The notes below the pieces were generated by a model that was not told the DNA's origin, did no database searches, and saw only the letters and a program-made list of their open reading frames with translations. DNA of 16,119 bases from Crocinitomicaceae bacterium (GTDB lineage Bacteria > Bacteroidota > Bacteroidia > Flavobacteriales_G > Salibacteraceae): contig JAAZVO010000035.1 in NCBI GenBank assembly GCA_018623405.1, positions 1 through 16,119 on the forward strand. The letters are read 5' to 3'. The position numbers and the translations under genes are program-made. This document shows positions 6,700-14,180 of this stretch, piece after piece. Numbering within the stretch: position 1 is the first letter of the stretch; the number at the start of each line of letters is the position of its first letter.

Positions 6700-8034
6700 T
6701 TAGACCGATTTTTGGGGTAAAAGCGCCTTAACCTTCGGTATAGATTGAAGTAACAAAAAGCCAACAACAAAAAACACAATTAACACCAAAACCGAATTTC
6801 TCATTGAGCCGGTAAAATCTTCAATGTAACCAAAGGCAAATGTGCCTAATACAATTCCTACCTTTTCTGCAACATCAAAAAACGAAAAGTAAGAGGCATG
6901 GTCTTCTGTTTCGGGCAGTAGTTTAGAATAAGTAGAACGCGACATACTTTGAATTCCTCCCATTACAAAGCCAACGGCGGCCGCCATCATATAAAACTCT
7001 AAAGGGGTATGAATAAAATAGGCAGCCATGCAAATTATTACCCAAAGCCCCACAACTATCTTTAAAACCATTATGTTGCCTACCTTAAAACTTGCCCTGC
7101 TCATAACAAATGCCCCTACACTTGCAATTAGTTGAATAATTACCACCGCAATTATTAACCCTGAGGTATCAGGTTGCCCGGTGGTAGGATCAATAGGCCA
7201 ATTAATTTCTTTATTGGCAAACAAAATTGCCACCAACATTACTGTTTGAACCCCCATATTGTAAACAAAGTAGGACCTCAAAAATCGCCTTAAAGCAATT
7301 TGATGTTTAAGTTGTTTCCAAACCTTTTTTATTTCTTGATATCCTTTTTGAAAAAGTGAATCGCTTTTTGCTACTTTATGATGGTATGGGTTTTTAGGTA
7401 ATCTTCTTAAAGTGATTTGAGCAAAACCTGCCCACCAAATACCTACAGTAACAAATGCCCATTTTGCTGGCATTCCAAAAGCTTGAATAGCAACAAGGTT
7501 TCCCACCAATAAAATAACACTTCCAATATAGCCCATTGTAAATCCACGAGCGCTAATTCTGTCATGTTCTTCAGGAGGAGCAATTTCGGGTAAATAGGCG
7601 TTATAAAACACCATACTTCCCCAATAACCAATACTCGCTAAAAATGGAAATATCATTGAAAACTCTAGGTAACTTACATCGAAAAAAAACAACCCAATGC
7701 AAGCCAACGAACCCAAATAACAGAATAGACTTAAGAAATACCTTTTATTGCCCGAATAATCTGCAATGCCTGAAAGTAATGGTGAAATAAACGCCACAAC
7801 CAAAAAAGAGGCTGATGTAACAAAAGAATAAAGGGCGGTATTTACAAACCTAAACCCGAAAAAGTAAACTACATCAGCTTCATAATCTCCAATTACTTCT
7901 TTGTTACCACTAGTTACAGCCGCGTAAAAAAGTGGAAAAATTGCAGTTGTAATTACTAAGGGGTATGAAGAGTTTGCCCAATCGTAAAAGGCCCACGCAT
8001 TTATGACTTTCTTTTGAGATTTTGTTTTTTCCAT
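6700..8034 (-). CDS. UMF1 / Atg22-like MFS permease, 12 TM
   Basis: This 444-aa integral membrane protein has about 12 hydrophobic segments (roughly 18-40, 67-90, 100-120, 124-145, 165-186, 190-208, 255-275, 293-312, 322-342, 345-365, 385-405 and 410-432) and a charged central loop at about 210-250. The N-terminal WAFYDWANSSY (14-24) is the hallmark of the UMF1 branch of the major facilitator superfamily, which includes fungal Atg22 vacuolar amino-acid effluxers. GIADYSGNKRYFL is the motif-A-like loop after TM2, and LPEIAPPEEHDRISARG matches the conserved cytoplasmic loop before TM5. The substrate of bacterial members is not established. The ATG shares one base with the upstream OmpA-family stop (TAATG), and lhgO follows after 33 nt, so export or import of an organic acid or amino acid is plausible but unproven. 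Confidence 0.85.
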   Translation of the reverse strand: MEKTKSQKKVINAWAFYDWANSSYPLVITTAIFPLFYAAVTSGNKEVIGDYEADVVYFFGFRFVNTALYSFVTSASFLVVAFISPLLSGIADYSGNKRYFLSLFCYLGSLACIGLFFFDVSYLEFSMIFPFLASIGYWGSMVFYNAYLPEIAPPEEHDRISARGFTMGYIGSVILLVGNLVAIQAFGMPAKWAFVTVGIWWAGFAQITLRRLPKNPYHHKVAKSDSLFQKGYQEIKKVWKQLKHQIALRRFLRSYFVYNMGVQTVMLVAILFANKEINWPIDPTTGQPDTSGLIIAVVIIQLIASVGAFVMSRASFKVGNIMVLKIVVGLWVIICMAAYFIHTPLEFYMMAAAVGFVMGGIQSMSRSTYSKLLPETEDHASYFSFFDVAEKVGIVLGTFAFGYIEDFTGSMRNSVLVLIVFFVVGFLLLQSIPKVKALLPQKSV

Positions 8035-9020
8035 TAATCTATTTGAAGTTCAACTCTTCTGTTTAAGCCTTTGTCTGATTCGTTTTGCTCTGTATTGAAA
8101 GGCTCAGTTTCTCCTTTTGGAACTAAAACAAACTGAAATGTATCAGGAAACATTTGTGAAAGATAATTTTTTACCGCCAAAACCCTGTTAAATGATAAAT
8201 CGAAATTATACTTTTCCGTTCCATCAGAATCGGTATGACCAATTAAAGTACAATTAAAAGGAGGTTTTGTAACTGCCATTTTTACAAATTGGTTGATGGA
8301 GTCTTGGTAGTTTTCAGCTAAATAGTAAGAATCTGAATCAAAATAAATAACTAACTTTTTCTTTGATTTTGGAGCTTCTATTGTTCCTTTATTAATTATT
8401 CCTCCCACTTTTGATAATTCTATATCATCTAAATAATAATATGATTGCCATCCATCTGTTACTTTTTCACTCCTGTCAACCTGTAGTTGCACTAAATCAT
8501 CAGACAAAAAATTACCAAAAGCAATAAAATCTTCTCCTCCTTTTGCCTGAATTGCTGTATTAACGAAAAACCAATTTTGGGATTTTATTACGGTATCAAT
8601 ATAAAAAACAGGTTTTTCTTTCCACCTTCCCCAATAGTTCATTTTTATCTCTCCCTTTCGTAACACTACCCCAAAATTGTTACAATAAAAAGGGCCTTTT
8701 CTTGCCTTTATTTTAAATTTCAAGTTGTACTTTCCGGAATCTAGGGGTGCCTTTAACCGCTGCCCGAAATATTCAATAGCCTCGGTATATTGGCTATGAA
8801 TTATGAGTCCGGTATAACCTTTACTTGAAGTATCGGCGAAGTCAAAAAAATCGCATTGCGTGTTGAAGTATTCAGGAGTACCCGTATTTAAACTTTGCCA
8901 ATAAGTTGCCTTTGATAGTTGTCCTATACCCGTGGGGCAATCATTTTTTTGTTCAAAATCTCCATTTAGAATTAAATTTTGGGTCAATCCGCCAATTGGT
9001 ATAAAAAACAAAGGGAACAT
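8034..9020 (-). CDS. OmpA-family envelope protein with N-terminal jelly-roll-like domain
   Basis: From the ATG at 9020 the protein is 328 aa: a hydrophobic N-terminus (MFPLFFIPIGGLTQ, probable signal peptide), a beta-rich domain at about 14-205 (NLILNGDFEQ to YYYLDDIEL), and a C-terminal OmpA-like peptidoglycan-binding domain at about 222-328. The latter carries GHTDSDGTEKYNFDLSFNR (261-279) and GLNRRVEL (318-325). These are the diaminopimelate-contacting Asp and Arg of the family. The first half resembles galactose-binding-like jelly rolls found in Bacteroidota OmpA proteins (family inference). The start is uncertain. The ATG at 9020 lies in the right arm of a hairpin and its signal peptide lacks a positive n-region. 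A TTG at 9083 or ATG at 9131 would add lysines and lengthen the hydrophobic core, but would overlap the upstream gene by 17 or 65 nt. Confidence 0.78.
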   Translation of the reverse strand: MFPLFFIPIGGLTQNLILNGDFEQKNDCPTGIGQLSKATYWQSLNTGTPEYFNTQCDFFDFADTSSKGYTGLIIHSQYTEAIEYFGQRLKAPLDSGKYNLKFKIKARKGPFYCNNFGVVLRKGEIKMNYWGRWKEKPVFYIDTVIKSQNWFFVNTAIQAKGGEDFIAFGNFLSDDLVQLQVDRSEKVTDGWQSYYYLDDIELSKVGGIINKGTIEAPKSKKKLVIYFDSDSYYLAENYQDSINQFVKMAVTKPPFNCTLIGHTDSDGTEKYNFDLSFNRVLAVKNYLSQMFPDTFQFVLVPKGETEPFNTEQNESDKGLNRRVELQID

Positions 9021-9041
9021 CCATGATAAAATGTTCCCTTT
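9001..9041 (-). terminator. Terminator-like hairpin between the two ompA-family genes (possible attenuator)
   Basis: AAAGGGAACAT (9010-9020) and ATGTTCCCTTT (9031-9041) are perfect 11-base arms with a 10-nt loop. On the minus strand the stem is followed by GTTTTTTAT, so the structure has the form of a rho-independent terminator starting 26 nt after the stop of the upstream ompA-family gene. It also contains the most likely start codon of the downstream ompA-family gene (9018-9020), in its 3' arm. It may end most transcripts after the first ompA, attenuate the downstream ompA-MFS-lhgO genes, or hide their initiation site. Confidence 0.65.
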
Positions 9042-9066
9042 TAAAATTTTGGTATAATAAAAATTG

Positions 9067-10230
9067 CTATTTCGCAGAAAACTCAACTCTTCTGTTTTGT
9101 GCTTTTGCTTGGCTTGTACCTGAAGTAGCATCTGGGTTTTCTGAACCTAATGCAACCACATTTAACCTACTGCCTGAAATACCCTCAGCAACTAAATATT
9201 CTTTGACAGCTGCTGCTCTTTTTTCTGAAATATCAAAGCTGTACATTTCCGTCTCGCTTTCATCACAATGGCCTTCAATATCTATAGAAACTTCAGCGTT
9301 ATCATTTAATAATGAAATCAAAGAGGCTAGCTGACTTTTCATGTCATCGTTTAGGGCATATTTTCCTGATGAGAAAAACACTTTAGATAAACTAATTTGT
9401 TTCTCAACGCTCATATCCATGTTTTCAGAAACATTCTTTTTGTAAACCACCTGCAATCTATCATTTGGATCTTCCTCTTCTTCTTCGCATTTACATGGAG
9501 CATCGAGATGAGATGAAGCAATAACTGAAACTTCATCTATATAGTAATAAGAACCTCTAATTTGTTGTGCAGTAAATTCTCGGGGACGTCTCATTTTTTG
9601 TGTTAGTACTTCATCTTGTTTGGCGAAGTTTCCAAGCGTTAAATACTTTTCTGTTCCATCTGCAGTATATTCCATGCAAACGGGAGTCCATAATCCCATT
9701 TCAGAAATAATAGGGTTTCCTACCTTAGTTACTTGAGGTTTTACCTCTCCGGCTTCAATATCATCATATTTAATTTTTGAAGCTGATAAATGAACTCCTA
9801 AATTATTGATGGCATATTTGGAAAGGTCTGCAAGGCTAACATGAAATTTTACACAATACTTTTTACCAGCAATTAAGGTTTTACTAAGCTTGGTGGTAAT
9901 GAACATTCTTGGTTCGGCTTCTCTTTCAGAATAAACTAATAAACCTACATAGTTATTTCCATCTTGGGTATCTGAAGCTCCGTATTGGTTTTCAGGAATC
10001 ATCATCTCTTCCTTTTTAGCTTCATTGCTAAATATATCGGCATTTGGGCAACCTCTTGGCACTTCCCACTCAGGAACAAAATCTTCTGCGTCTAATTGTC
10101 CCGGACCTTTAATTTTCCCGTTTACAGTTTCAAAACTTGAGTTTTCTACCTTGTTTTCATCTTGCGCATTTGCAATAGAAACGAGCAAAAAACTCATTGT
10201 TAACATCAATAAATTTCTAAACATTTTCAT
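9067..10230 (-). CDS. OmpA-family envelope protein with jelly-roll-like domain and acidic linker
   Basis: From the ATG at 10230 the protein is 387 aa. It has a clear signal peptide (MKMFRNLLMLTMSFLLVSIANA, cleavage before QDE), a beta-rich domain at about 28-238 (ENSSFE to YYYIDEVSV), a linker with CKC and a run of glutamates at about 246-254, and a C-terminal OmpA-like domain at about 279-387. The last carries GHCDESETEMYSFDISEKR and QNRRVEF, so the Asp and Arg that bind peptidoglycan are present, but the usual GHTD is GHCD. A GTG at 10236 would add two residues (MI) and an ATG at 10224 would remove two. 10230 gives the best n-region. It shares its domain plan with the next gene, so the pair are probably old tandem duplicates that anchor outer membrane to cell wall. 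Confidence 0.85.
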   Translation of the reverse strand: MKMFRNLLMLTMSFLLVSIANAQDENKVENSSFETVNGKIKGPGQLDAEDFVPEWEVPRGCPNADIFSNEAKKEEMMIPENQYGASDTQDGNNYVGLLVYSEREAEPRMFITTKLSKTLIAGKKYCVKFHVSLADLSKYAINNLGVHLSASKIKYDDIEAGEVKPQVTKVGNPIISEMGLWTPVCMEYTADGTEKYLTLGNFAKQDEVLTQKMRRPREFTAQQIRGSYYYIDEVSVIASSHLDAPCKCEEEEEDPNDRLQVVYKKNVSENMDMSVEKQISLSKVFFSSGKYALNDDMKSQLASLISLLNDNAEVSIDIEGHCDESETEMYSFDISEKRAAAVKEYLVAEGISGSRLNVVALGSENPDATSGTSQAKAQNRRVEFSAK

Positions 10231-10263
10231 AATCACTAGTTTAATCTGATTTTTTCAGAATCC

Positions 10264-10271
10264 CAAAAATA
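10264..10271 (-). promoter_or_regulatory. Candidate -7 promoter element for the first ompA-family gene
   Basis: On the minus strand the bases read TATTTTTG, an exact match to the Bacteroidota -7 consensus TAnnTTTG. It lies 33 nt ahead of the ATG at 10230, giving a leader of roughly 28 nt. No TTG is found at the expected -33 distance, so the call rests on one half of the promoter. Confidence 0.3.
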
Positions 10272-10427
10272 TCAGTATTACCGACATAATTAGGGATTAA
10301 TTGTTCTTAAATAAAAAATAATCCAATTAGCGCATAATTTTCATAAACCGTACCAAGAAAAATAGTTTGTTGAAAATTTTAAACTTCCATCAAAAAAAAT
10401 GTTGTTTAGCCCCATAATTTAGCGATA

Positions 10428-11156
10428 ATGAACAAGGGAGTTATTTTGGGCATTTTGTTGCTGACTTTTTTAGGGTGCAAAAAGGGGAACTTTCAAAACC
10501 CTTTAAAAAAGCATTACGAAATATCAGGAACTTTCTATTACGACCATAATTTAACACCTGTGGCTTTTGCAAACCTAGAATTGTATTCTGAAAACTTAAG
10601 TTCGGGCTCAGGTGAACCAAAATTGATTCAAAAAACCACTACAGACATAAACGGTATTTTCTCCTTTAATTATCCAAAAAAAAAGGATGAATCTACCTTG
10701 TTTATCAGAAAAGCTATAGGGGGAAACCCAAGTAATTTTTTGGCAAAGCCTTTATTAATGGGAATTCCACCAAATGAAAACTACAATACCGATGTTTTTC
10801 AATACCCTTTTGGTAATGTTAGAATTAAGCTAGATTACAGCGGAAGTTATGGCCTGGGTGACACATTATATATTGCAGGTTTACCACTTGAAACCAACTC
10901 CAACTTTTACAAGGTTAATGTATCGGGCACCAACCTTCCGGGATTAATAATTCCTTTTCCGGTTATTAATAATGAATTTGGCCCTTATAGAACCTATTGG
11001 AAACCTGATTTGAGAGAATTAACCTCTACCACAACCTATTTTGGAATTGGAAAACAGCAACTTACTGCTTCAATAAACGTAGATACCCTTCAACAACAAA
11101 AGGTTTTTATTAGGGAATATCCCTCATTAAGTGTTTTACGCCTGAAATTAGATTAG
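10428..11156 (+). CDS. Putative lipoprotein with carboxypeptidase-regulatory-like beta-sandwich
   Basis: This 242-aa protein has a lipoprotein signal (MNKGVILGILLLTFLGC, lipobox FLGC with Cys17). The region at about 32-95 (ISGTFYYD, PVAFANLELY, TTTDINGIFSFNY) has the pattern of a CarboxypepD_reg / transthyretin-like fold: a modified attribute followed by a T-D-x-x-G-x-F turn. The rest is predicted beta-strand with no recognised domain. Residues after the Cys are KKGNF, lacking the acidic residues of described Bacteroidota surface-export signals, so a periplasm-facing outer-membrane lipoprotein is more likely (inference). The ATG at 10428 has no Shine-Dalgarno. A one-mismatch -7 element (TAATTTAG, 10415-10422) just upstream would give a nearly leaderless mRNA. 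The 3' end overlaps elbB tail to tail by 9 nt. Function unknown. Confidence 0.82.
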   Translation: MNKGVILGILLLTFLGCKKGNFQNPLKKHYEISGTFYYDHNLTPVAFANLELYSENLSSGSGEPKLIQKTTTDINGIFSFNYPKKKDESTLFIRKAIGGNPSNFLAKPLLMGIPPNENYNTDVFQYPFGNVRIKLDYSGSYGLGDTLYIAGLPLETNSNFYKVNVSGTNLPGLIIPFPVINNEFGPYRTYWKPDLRELTSTTTYFGIGKQQLTASINVDTLQQQKVFIREYPSLSVLRLKLD

Positions 11157-11831
11157 CTTTTTTAAAGCCTTTATTGCTTCTTGAATGCCTTGATTTATTT
11201 CGGAAATTGATGCTTCCATCATGTAACAAGGGGTGGTAATAATATTTAGATTTTCATCAATTAATACTTCATTTACAGTTTTCATTACTGCCTCAGCACC
11301 TATCTTTTGCATGCCCTGACTAATAGCTTCAATTTCGTAAGGAGATTTAGCTTTAGTTGAACCCACCGTAAGCTTTGCTTCAAAGCTAGAACCCTTTAAT
11401 GCCTTTGCTATAACCACAGGAGACATACACATTGCTACAATAGGTAGTTTAGCAGAAACGGCTTCCAAAATCAACTTTTTAGTTGATTCTTCAATAGCTC
11501 CCTCAGGACCACTAAATGCCCATTTTGATAAATTTTTTGCCGCCCCAAATCCACCCGGCATTACTAAAGCTGTGTAATCAGAAATATTAATTTCATTGGT
11601 AGACTTTATATCTCCGCGGGCAATTCTAGCTGCTTCAACCAACACATTTCTAGATTCATCCATCTCATTGCCTGTGGTATGATCAATAACATGGTGTTGT
11701 GCAATATTGGGCGCAATACATTGATAAGCAATTTGATTTTGGTCTAATGCAAGCAGGGTTAAAACGCTTTCATGAATTTCTGCACCATCATAAACTCCGT
11801 TTCCTGATAATAATACTGCAACTTTTTTCAT
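11148..11831 (-). CDS. elbB: Isoprenoid biosynthesis glyoxalase ElbB (DJ-1/PfpI superfamily)
   Basis: This 227-aa class I glutamine-amidotransferase-like protein has an alpha/beta fold. The N-terminus is MKKVAVLLSGNGVYDGAEIHE, with Glu18 in the position of the conserved acidic residue that supports the nucleophile. MPGGFGAAKNLSKWA (91-105) is the ElbB subfamily signature, and the nucleophilic-elbow cysteine is in AMCMSPVV (Cys135). The C-terminal TTPCYMMEASI is also typical. E. coli ElbB has weak glyoxalase activity on small dicarbonyls; the older isoprenoid label comes from genetic work and its physiological role is unclear. It is the last gene of the PpiC-SurA-MoxR operon, 10 nt after moxR. 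No intrinsic terminator is seen beyond it, and its tail overlaps the opposing lipoprotein gene. Confidence 0.9.
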   Translation of the reverse strand: MKKVAVLLSGNGVYDGAEIHESVLTLLALDQNQIAYQCIAPNIAQHHVIDHTTGNEMDESRNVLVEAARIARGDIKSTNEINISDYTALVMPGGFGAAKNLSKWAFSGPEGAIEESTKKLILEAVSAKLPIVAMCMSPVVIAKALKGSSFEAKLTVGSTKAKSPYEIEAISQGMQKIGAEAVMKTVNEVLIDENLNIITTPCYMMEASISEINQGIQEAIKALKKLI

Positions 11832-11841
11832 GATATTAGTT

Positions 11842-12813
11842 TTATTCGGTTAGTGAAGTGATGATTTTTTCAACTGTAAATCCGTCTGCCTCTGCTTTGT
11901 AATTTCGTACAATTCTATGCCTTAAAATGGGAATAGCAACTGCATTAACATCTTCCATATCAGGAGAGTATTTCCCCCTTAACAAAGCATGACATTTAGC
12001 TCCAATTACTAAATATTGAGATGCTCTTGGGCCTGCTCCCCAAGCTATATAATTCTTAACAATCTCAGGAGCACCTTTGCCTATTCTCGTTTTGGCAGCG
12101 AGTCTAACAGCATATTCAATTACATTATCAGCAACAGGAATTTTCCTTACCAACTGCTGGTAAAATAAAATTTCTTGTGCTGTCATTACATTTTGAACAG
12201 CAACTGATTGACCTGAAGTTGTACTTTTAACTACATCTACCTCTTCTTGAAACGAAGGATAATCTACCCATACGTTAAACATAAAACGGTCTAACTGCGC
12301 TTCAGGCAAAGGATAAGTTCCCTCCTGCTCTATTGGGTTTTGTGTGGCCAACACAAAAAATGGATCGCTTAATTTATAAGTATGACCGGAGGAGGTAACT
12401 GCCTTTTCTTGCATAGCTTCTAACAGGGCTGATTGCGTTTTGGGCGGGGTACGGTTGATTTCATCTGCCAAAATGAGGTTTGCAAATAATGGCCCCTTAT
12501 TAAATTGAAATTTTCGGTTTTCATCTAAAATTTCAGACCCAATAATATCAGAAGGCATAAGGTCAGGTGTAAACTGAATTCTACTAAAACTTAAGCCTAA
12601 AGCTTGGGCAATAGTATTTACCAAAAGGGTTTTAGCCAAACCGGGAACACCAACCAATAAACAGTGGCCTTTAGAAAAAATTGAAATCAATACTTTTTCC
12701 ACCACATCGTTCTGACCAATAATAACTTTTCCTATTTCATTGGTTAAGCTTTCGTACTGTTTGTGGAAATGATCCACCGCTTTTACCTCTGATTCGAATT
12801 TCAAATCTTCCAT
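11842..12813 (-). CDS. moxR: MoxR-family AAA+ ATPase
   Basis: This 323-aa cytoplasmic ATPase has Walker A GVPGLAKT at 55-62, Walker B LILADE at 113-118 followed by INRTPPKTQSALLEAMQEK, sensor 1 ATQNP at 156-160 and LDRF at 174-177. The C-terminal lid domain (AAA_lid_2 type, about 230-323) contains WGAGPRASQYL. MoxR ATPases act as chaperones that assemble or activate partner proteins, usually with DUF58 and von Willebrand A-domain proteins encoded next door (the Bat genes in Bacteroidota). No such partner is present: the next gene downstream is elbB, and the upstream gene is surA, 3 nt away. The linkage to periplasmic foldases suggests a role in envelope biogenesis (inference). Start ATG, no Shine-Dalgarno. 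Confidence 0.93.
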   Translation of the reverse strand: MEDLKFESEVKAVDHFHKQYESLTNEIGKVIIGQNDVVEKVLISIFSKGHCLLVGVPGLAKTLLVNTIAQALGLSFSRIQFTPDLMPSDIIGSEILDENRKFQFNKGPLFANLILADEINRTPPKTQSALLEAMQEKAVTSSGHTYKLSDPFFVLATQNPIEQEGTYPLPEAQLDRFMFNVWVDYPSFQEEVDVVKSTTSGQSVAVQNVMTAQEILFYQQLVRKIPVADNVIEYAVRLAAKTRIGKGAPEIVKNYIAWGAGPRASQYLVIGAKCHALLRGKYSPDMEDVNAVAIPILRHRIVRNYKAEADGFTVEKIITSLTE

Positions 12814-12816
12814 AGT

Positions 12817-14178
12817 TTAGTTTGCGCTTTTATTTACCCACTCGTTTTTGAATTTGCACGTGTGGTAATCTTCATCAACTTTAATGTAGTATTTTCCTAA
12901 GTTTTCACCAACCCATTGCTCCATAAAATCGGCTTGTTTTTTTGCCTTTGCAAGCGTTTGAAGTCGGTTGTAGTCTTGCTGTAAATTGGCAATGTGAGGC
13001 TCTGTTATACTCATTAGCTTAACAATACGATATGATTTTGAGCCATCTTGCATATTCCAAACTTCCGGCTTCGAAATATCTCCCTCTTTTAAGGTTCCAA
13101 TTAAGAAAAACAAAGATGGGTCTATGTTACTCAACTCATCCATCTCGAAACGTGAAGTTCCTGTCATAGGGTTCATGAGTATGCCTCCATTGTTTTTGGT
13201 GTCCTCATCTTCTGAATACAAACCTGCTGCTTCTTCAAAGTCAATAGAGTCGGTGGTATTAATAATGTTAAGAATACTGTCTAAATATAACTTGGCATCA
13301 TATAAATCTTCAGGCTTAACCCTAGGTTTTAGCAGGATATGCCTTCCATTTGCTTCTTGTCCTCTTTTTTCAATTAATTGGATAAGATGGTAACCGTATT
13401 GTGTTTCAACGATATCTGAAACCTCACCCAGTTTCATACTGAATAAAACTCTTGCAAACTCGGGCACCAACATGGTACGTGTCATAAAGCCCAACTCTCC
13501 ATTCTCTCTTGCACTGCCGGGATCTTCTGAATATAAAAATGCTAATGTCCCGAAATCTTCACCATTATTTACTCTGCTTTTGATTTCTTTAAGCTTGTCT
13601 TTTACGCGTTGTTTTTCCTCGTCGCTTATTGGTGGCTTTTTTACTATTTGGGCTACCTGAACCTCAGAATCAATATACGGAAGACTATCTTTAGGAATAC
13701 TTTTAAAAAAAGCTTTTACATCTGCTGGGGTAACCTTAGTTTCTGAGGTAAGCGATTGTTGCATCTGCTGAACAGTCAATTGCTCTTCTACCAAATCGCG
13801 CAACTCTGACTTCAACTCAAGAACGGATTTCCCATAGAACTTTTCCATTTTTTCTTGAGAGCCAAACTGAGAAATAAAAAACCGCATCCTTCTTTCTAAC
13901 TCAAATTCTAACTGCTCTTCGCCTACAAAAAGGCTATCTTTCTCTGCTTGGTTAAGCAACATTTTAGAGAGTAATAATTGCTCAACCATTTCGCATTCTA
14001 ATGACCTGTCCACTTTTTCTCCTGCTTGCTCCCATTTTAGAATTTGATCTTCTACCTCACTTGCCAAAATGATGTGATCTCCTACTACGGCAACTATTCT
14101 ATCTAAAACCTCTTGGTTTTGTGCCATCGCCGAAAAGGCAAGTAAAAAAATGGAAATAAATACTTTAAGATTTTTCAA
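12817..14178 (-). CDS. surA: SurA-like periplasmic chaperone with two parvulin domains
   Basis: This 453-aa protein has a signal peptide (MKNLKVFISIFLLAFSAMA, cleavage before QNQ), a SurA N-terminal chaperone domain at about 22-150 (VLDRIVAVVGDHIILASEVE), a first parvulin domain at about 172-273, a second at about 275-390, and a C-terminal helix ending near 453. SurA escorts outer-membrane proteins across the periplasm to the BAM complex. The parvulin histidines are split: the first domain has Gln177 where His is usual but keeps His264 in QYGYH, while the second keeps RH280IL but has Arg384 in place of the later His. Prolyl isomerase activity may therefore be low. The start is TTG at 14178, two bases after the upstream stop; no ATG precedes the signal peptide in frame. 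Confidence 0.9.
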   Translation of the reverse strand: MKNLKVFISIFLLAFSAMAQNQEVLDRIVAVVGDHIILASEVEDQILKWEQAGEKVDRSLECEMVEQLLLSKMLLNQAEKDSLFVGEEQLEFELERRMRFFISQFGSQEKMEKFYGKSVLELKSELRDLVEEQLTVQQMQQSLTSETKVTPADVKAFFKSIPKDSLPYIDSEVQVAQIVKKPPISDEEKQRVKDKLKEIKSRVNNGEDFGTLAFLYSEDPGSARENGELGFMTRTMLVPEFARVLFSMKLGEVSDIVETQYGYHLIQLIEKRGQEANGRHILLKPRVKPEDLYDAKLYLDSILNIINTTDSIDFEEAAGLYSEDEDTKNNGGILMNPMTGTSRFEMDELSNIDPSLFFLIGTLKEGDISKPEVWNMQDGSKSYRIVKLMSITEPHIANLQQDYNRLQTLAKAKKQADFMEQWVGENLGKYYIKVDEDYHTCKFKNEWVNKSAN

Positions 14179-14180
14179 AA

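Noticed and set aside
6664..6702. MFS gene and lhgO lie in the same reading frame, separated by one TAA and 33 nt, suggesting a fusion by readthrough
   Set aside because: Both proteins are complete by themselves, the intervening codons show no conserved linker, and one shared frame in three is expected by chance.
9021..9131. Extended start of the second ompA-family gene at ATG 9131
   Set aside because: It would overlap the upstream gene by 65 nt and place about 28 polar residues before the hydrophobic core. Kept only as an alternative to the ATG at 9020.
9023..9334. Plus-strand open frame opposite the 3' end of the first ompA-family gene
   Set aside because: Antisense to well-supported OmpA-domain coding sequence; low-complexity translation with no motif.
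10360..10422. Shared GTTGAAAA word upstream of the lipoprotein gene (10369-10376) and of the 180-aa gene, as a common regulator site
   Set aside because: An eight-base AT-rich word recurring three times in AT-rich intergenic DNA is not good evidence; spacing to the starts differs.
11150..11175. Small GCTTT/AAAGC hairpin near the 3' ends of the lipoprotein gene and elbB
   Set aside because: Only about five AT-rich base pairs with a broken T-tract; too weak to call a terminator.
13124..13660. Two plus-strand open frames opposite surA
   Set aside because: Shadows of the parvulin-domain coding region, serine- and leucine-rich with no recognisable features.
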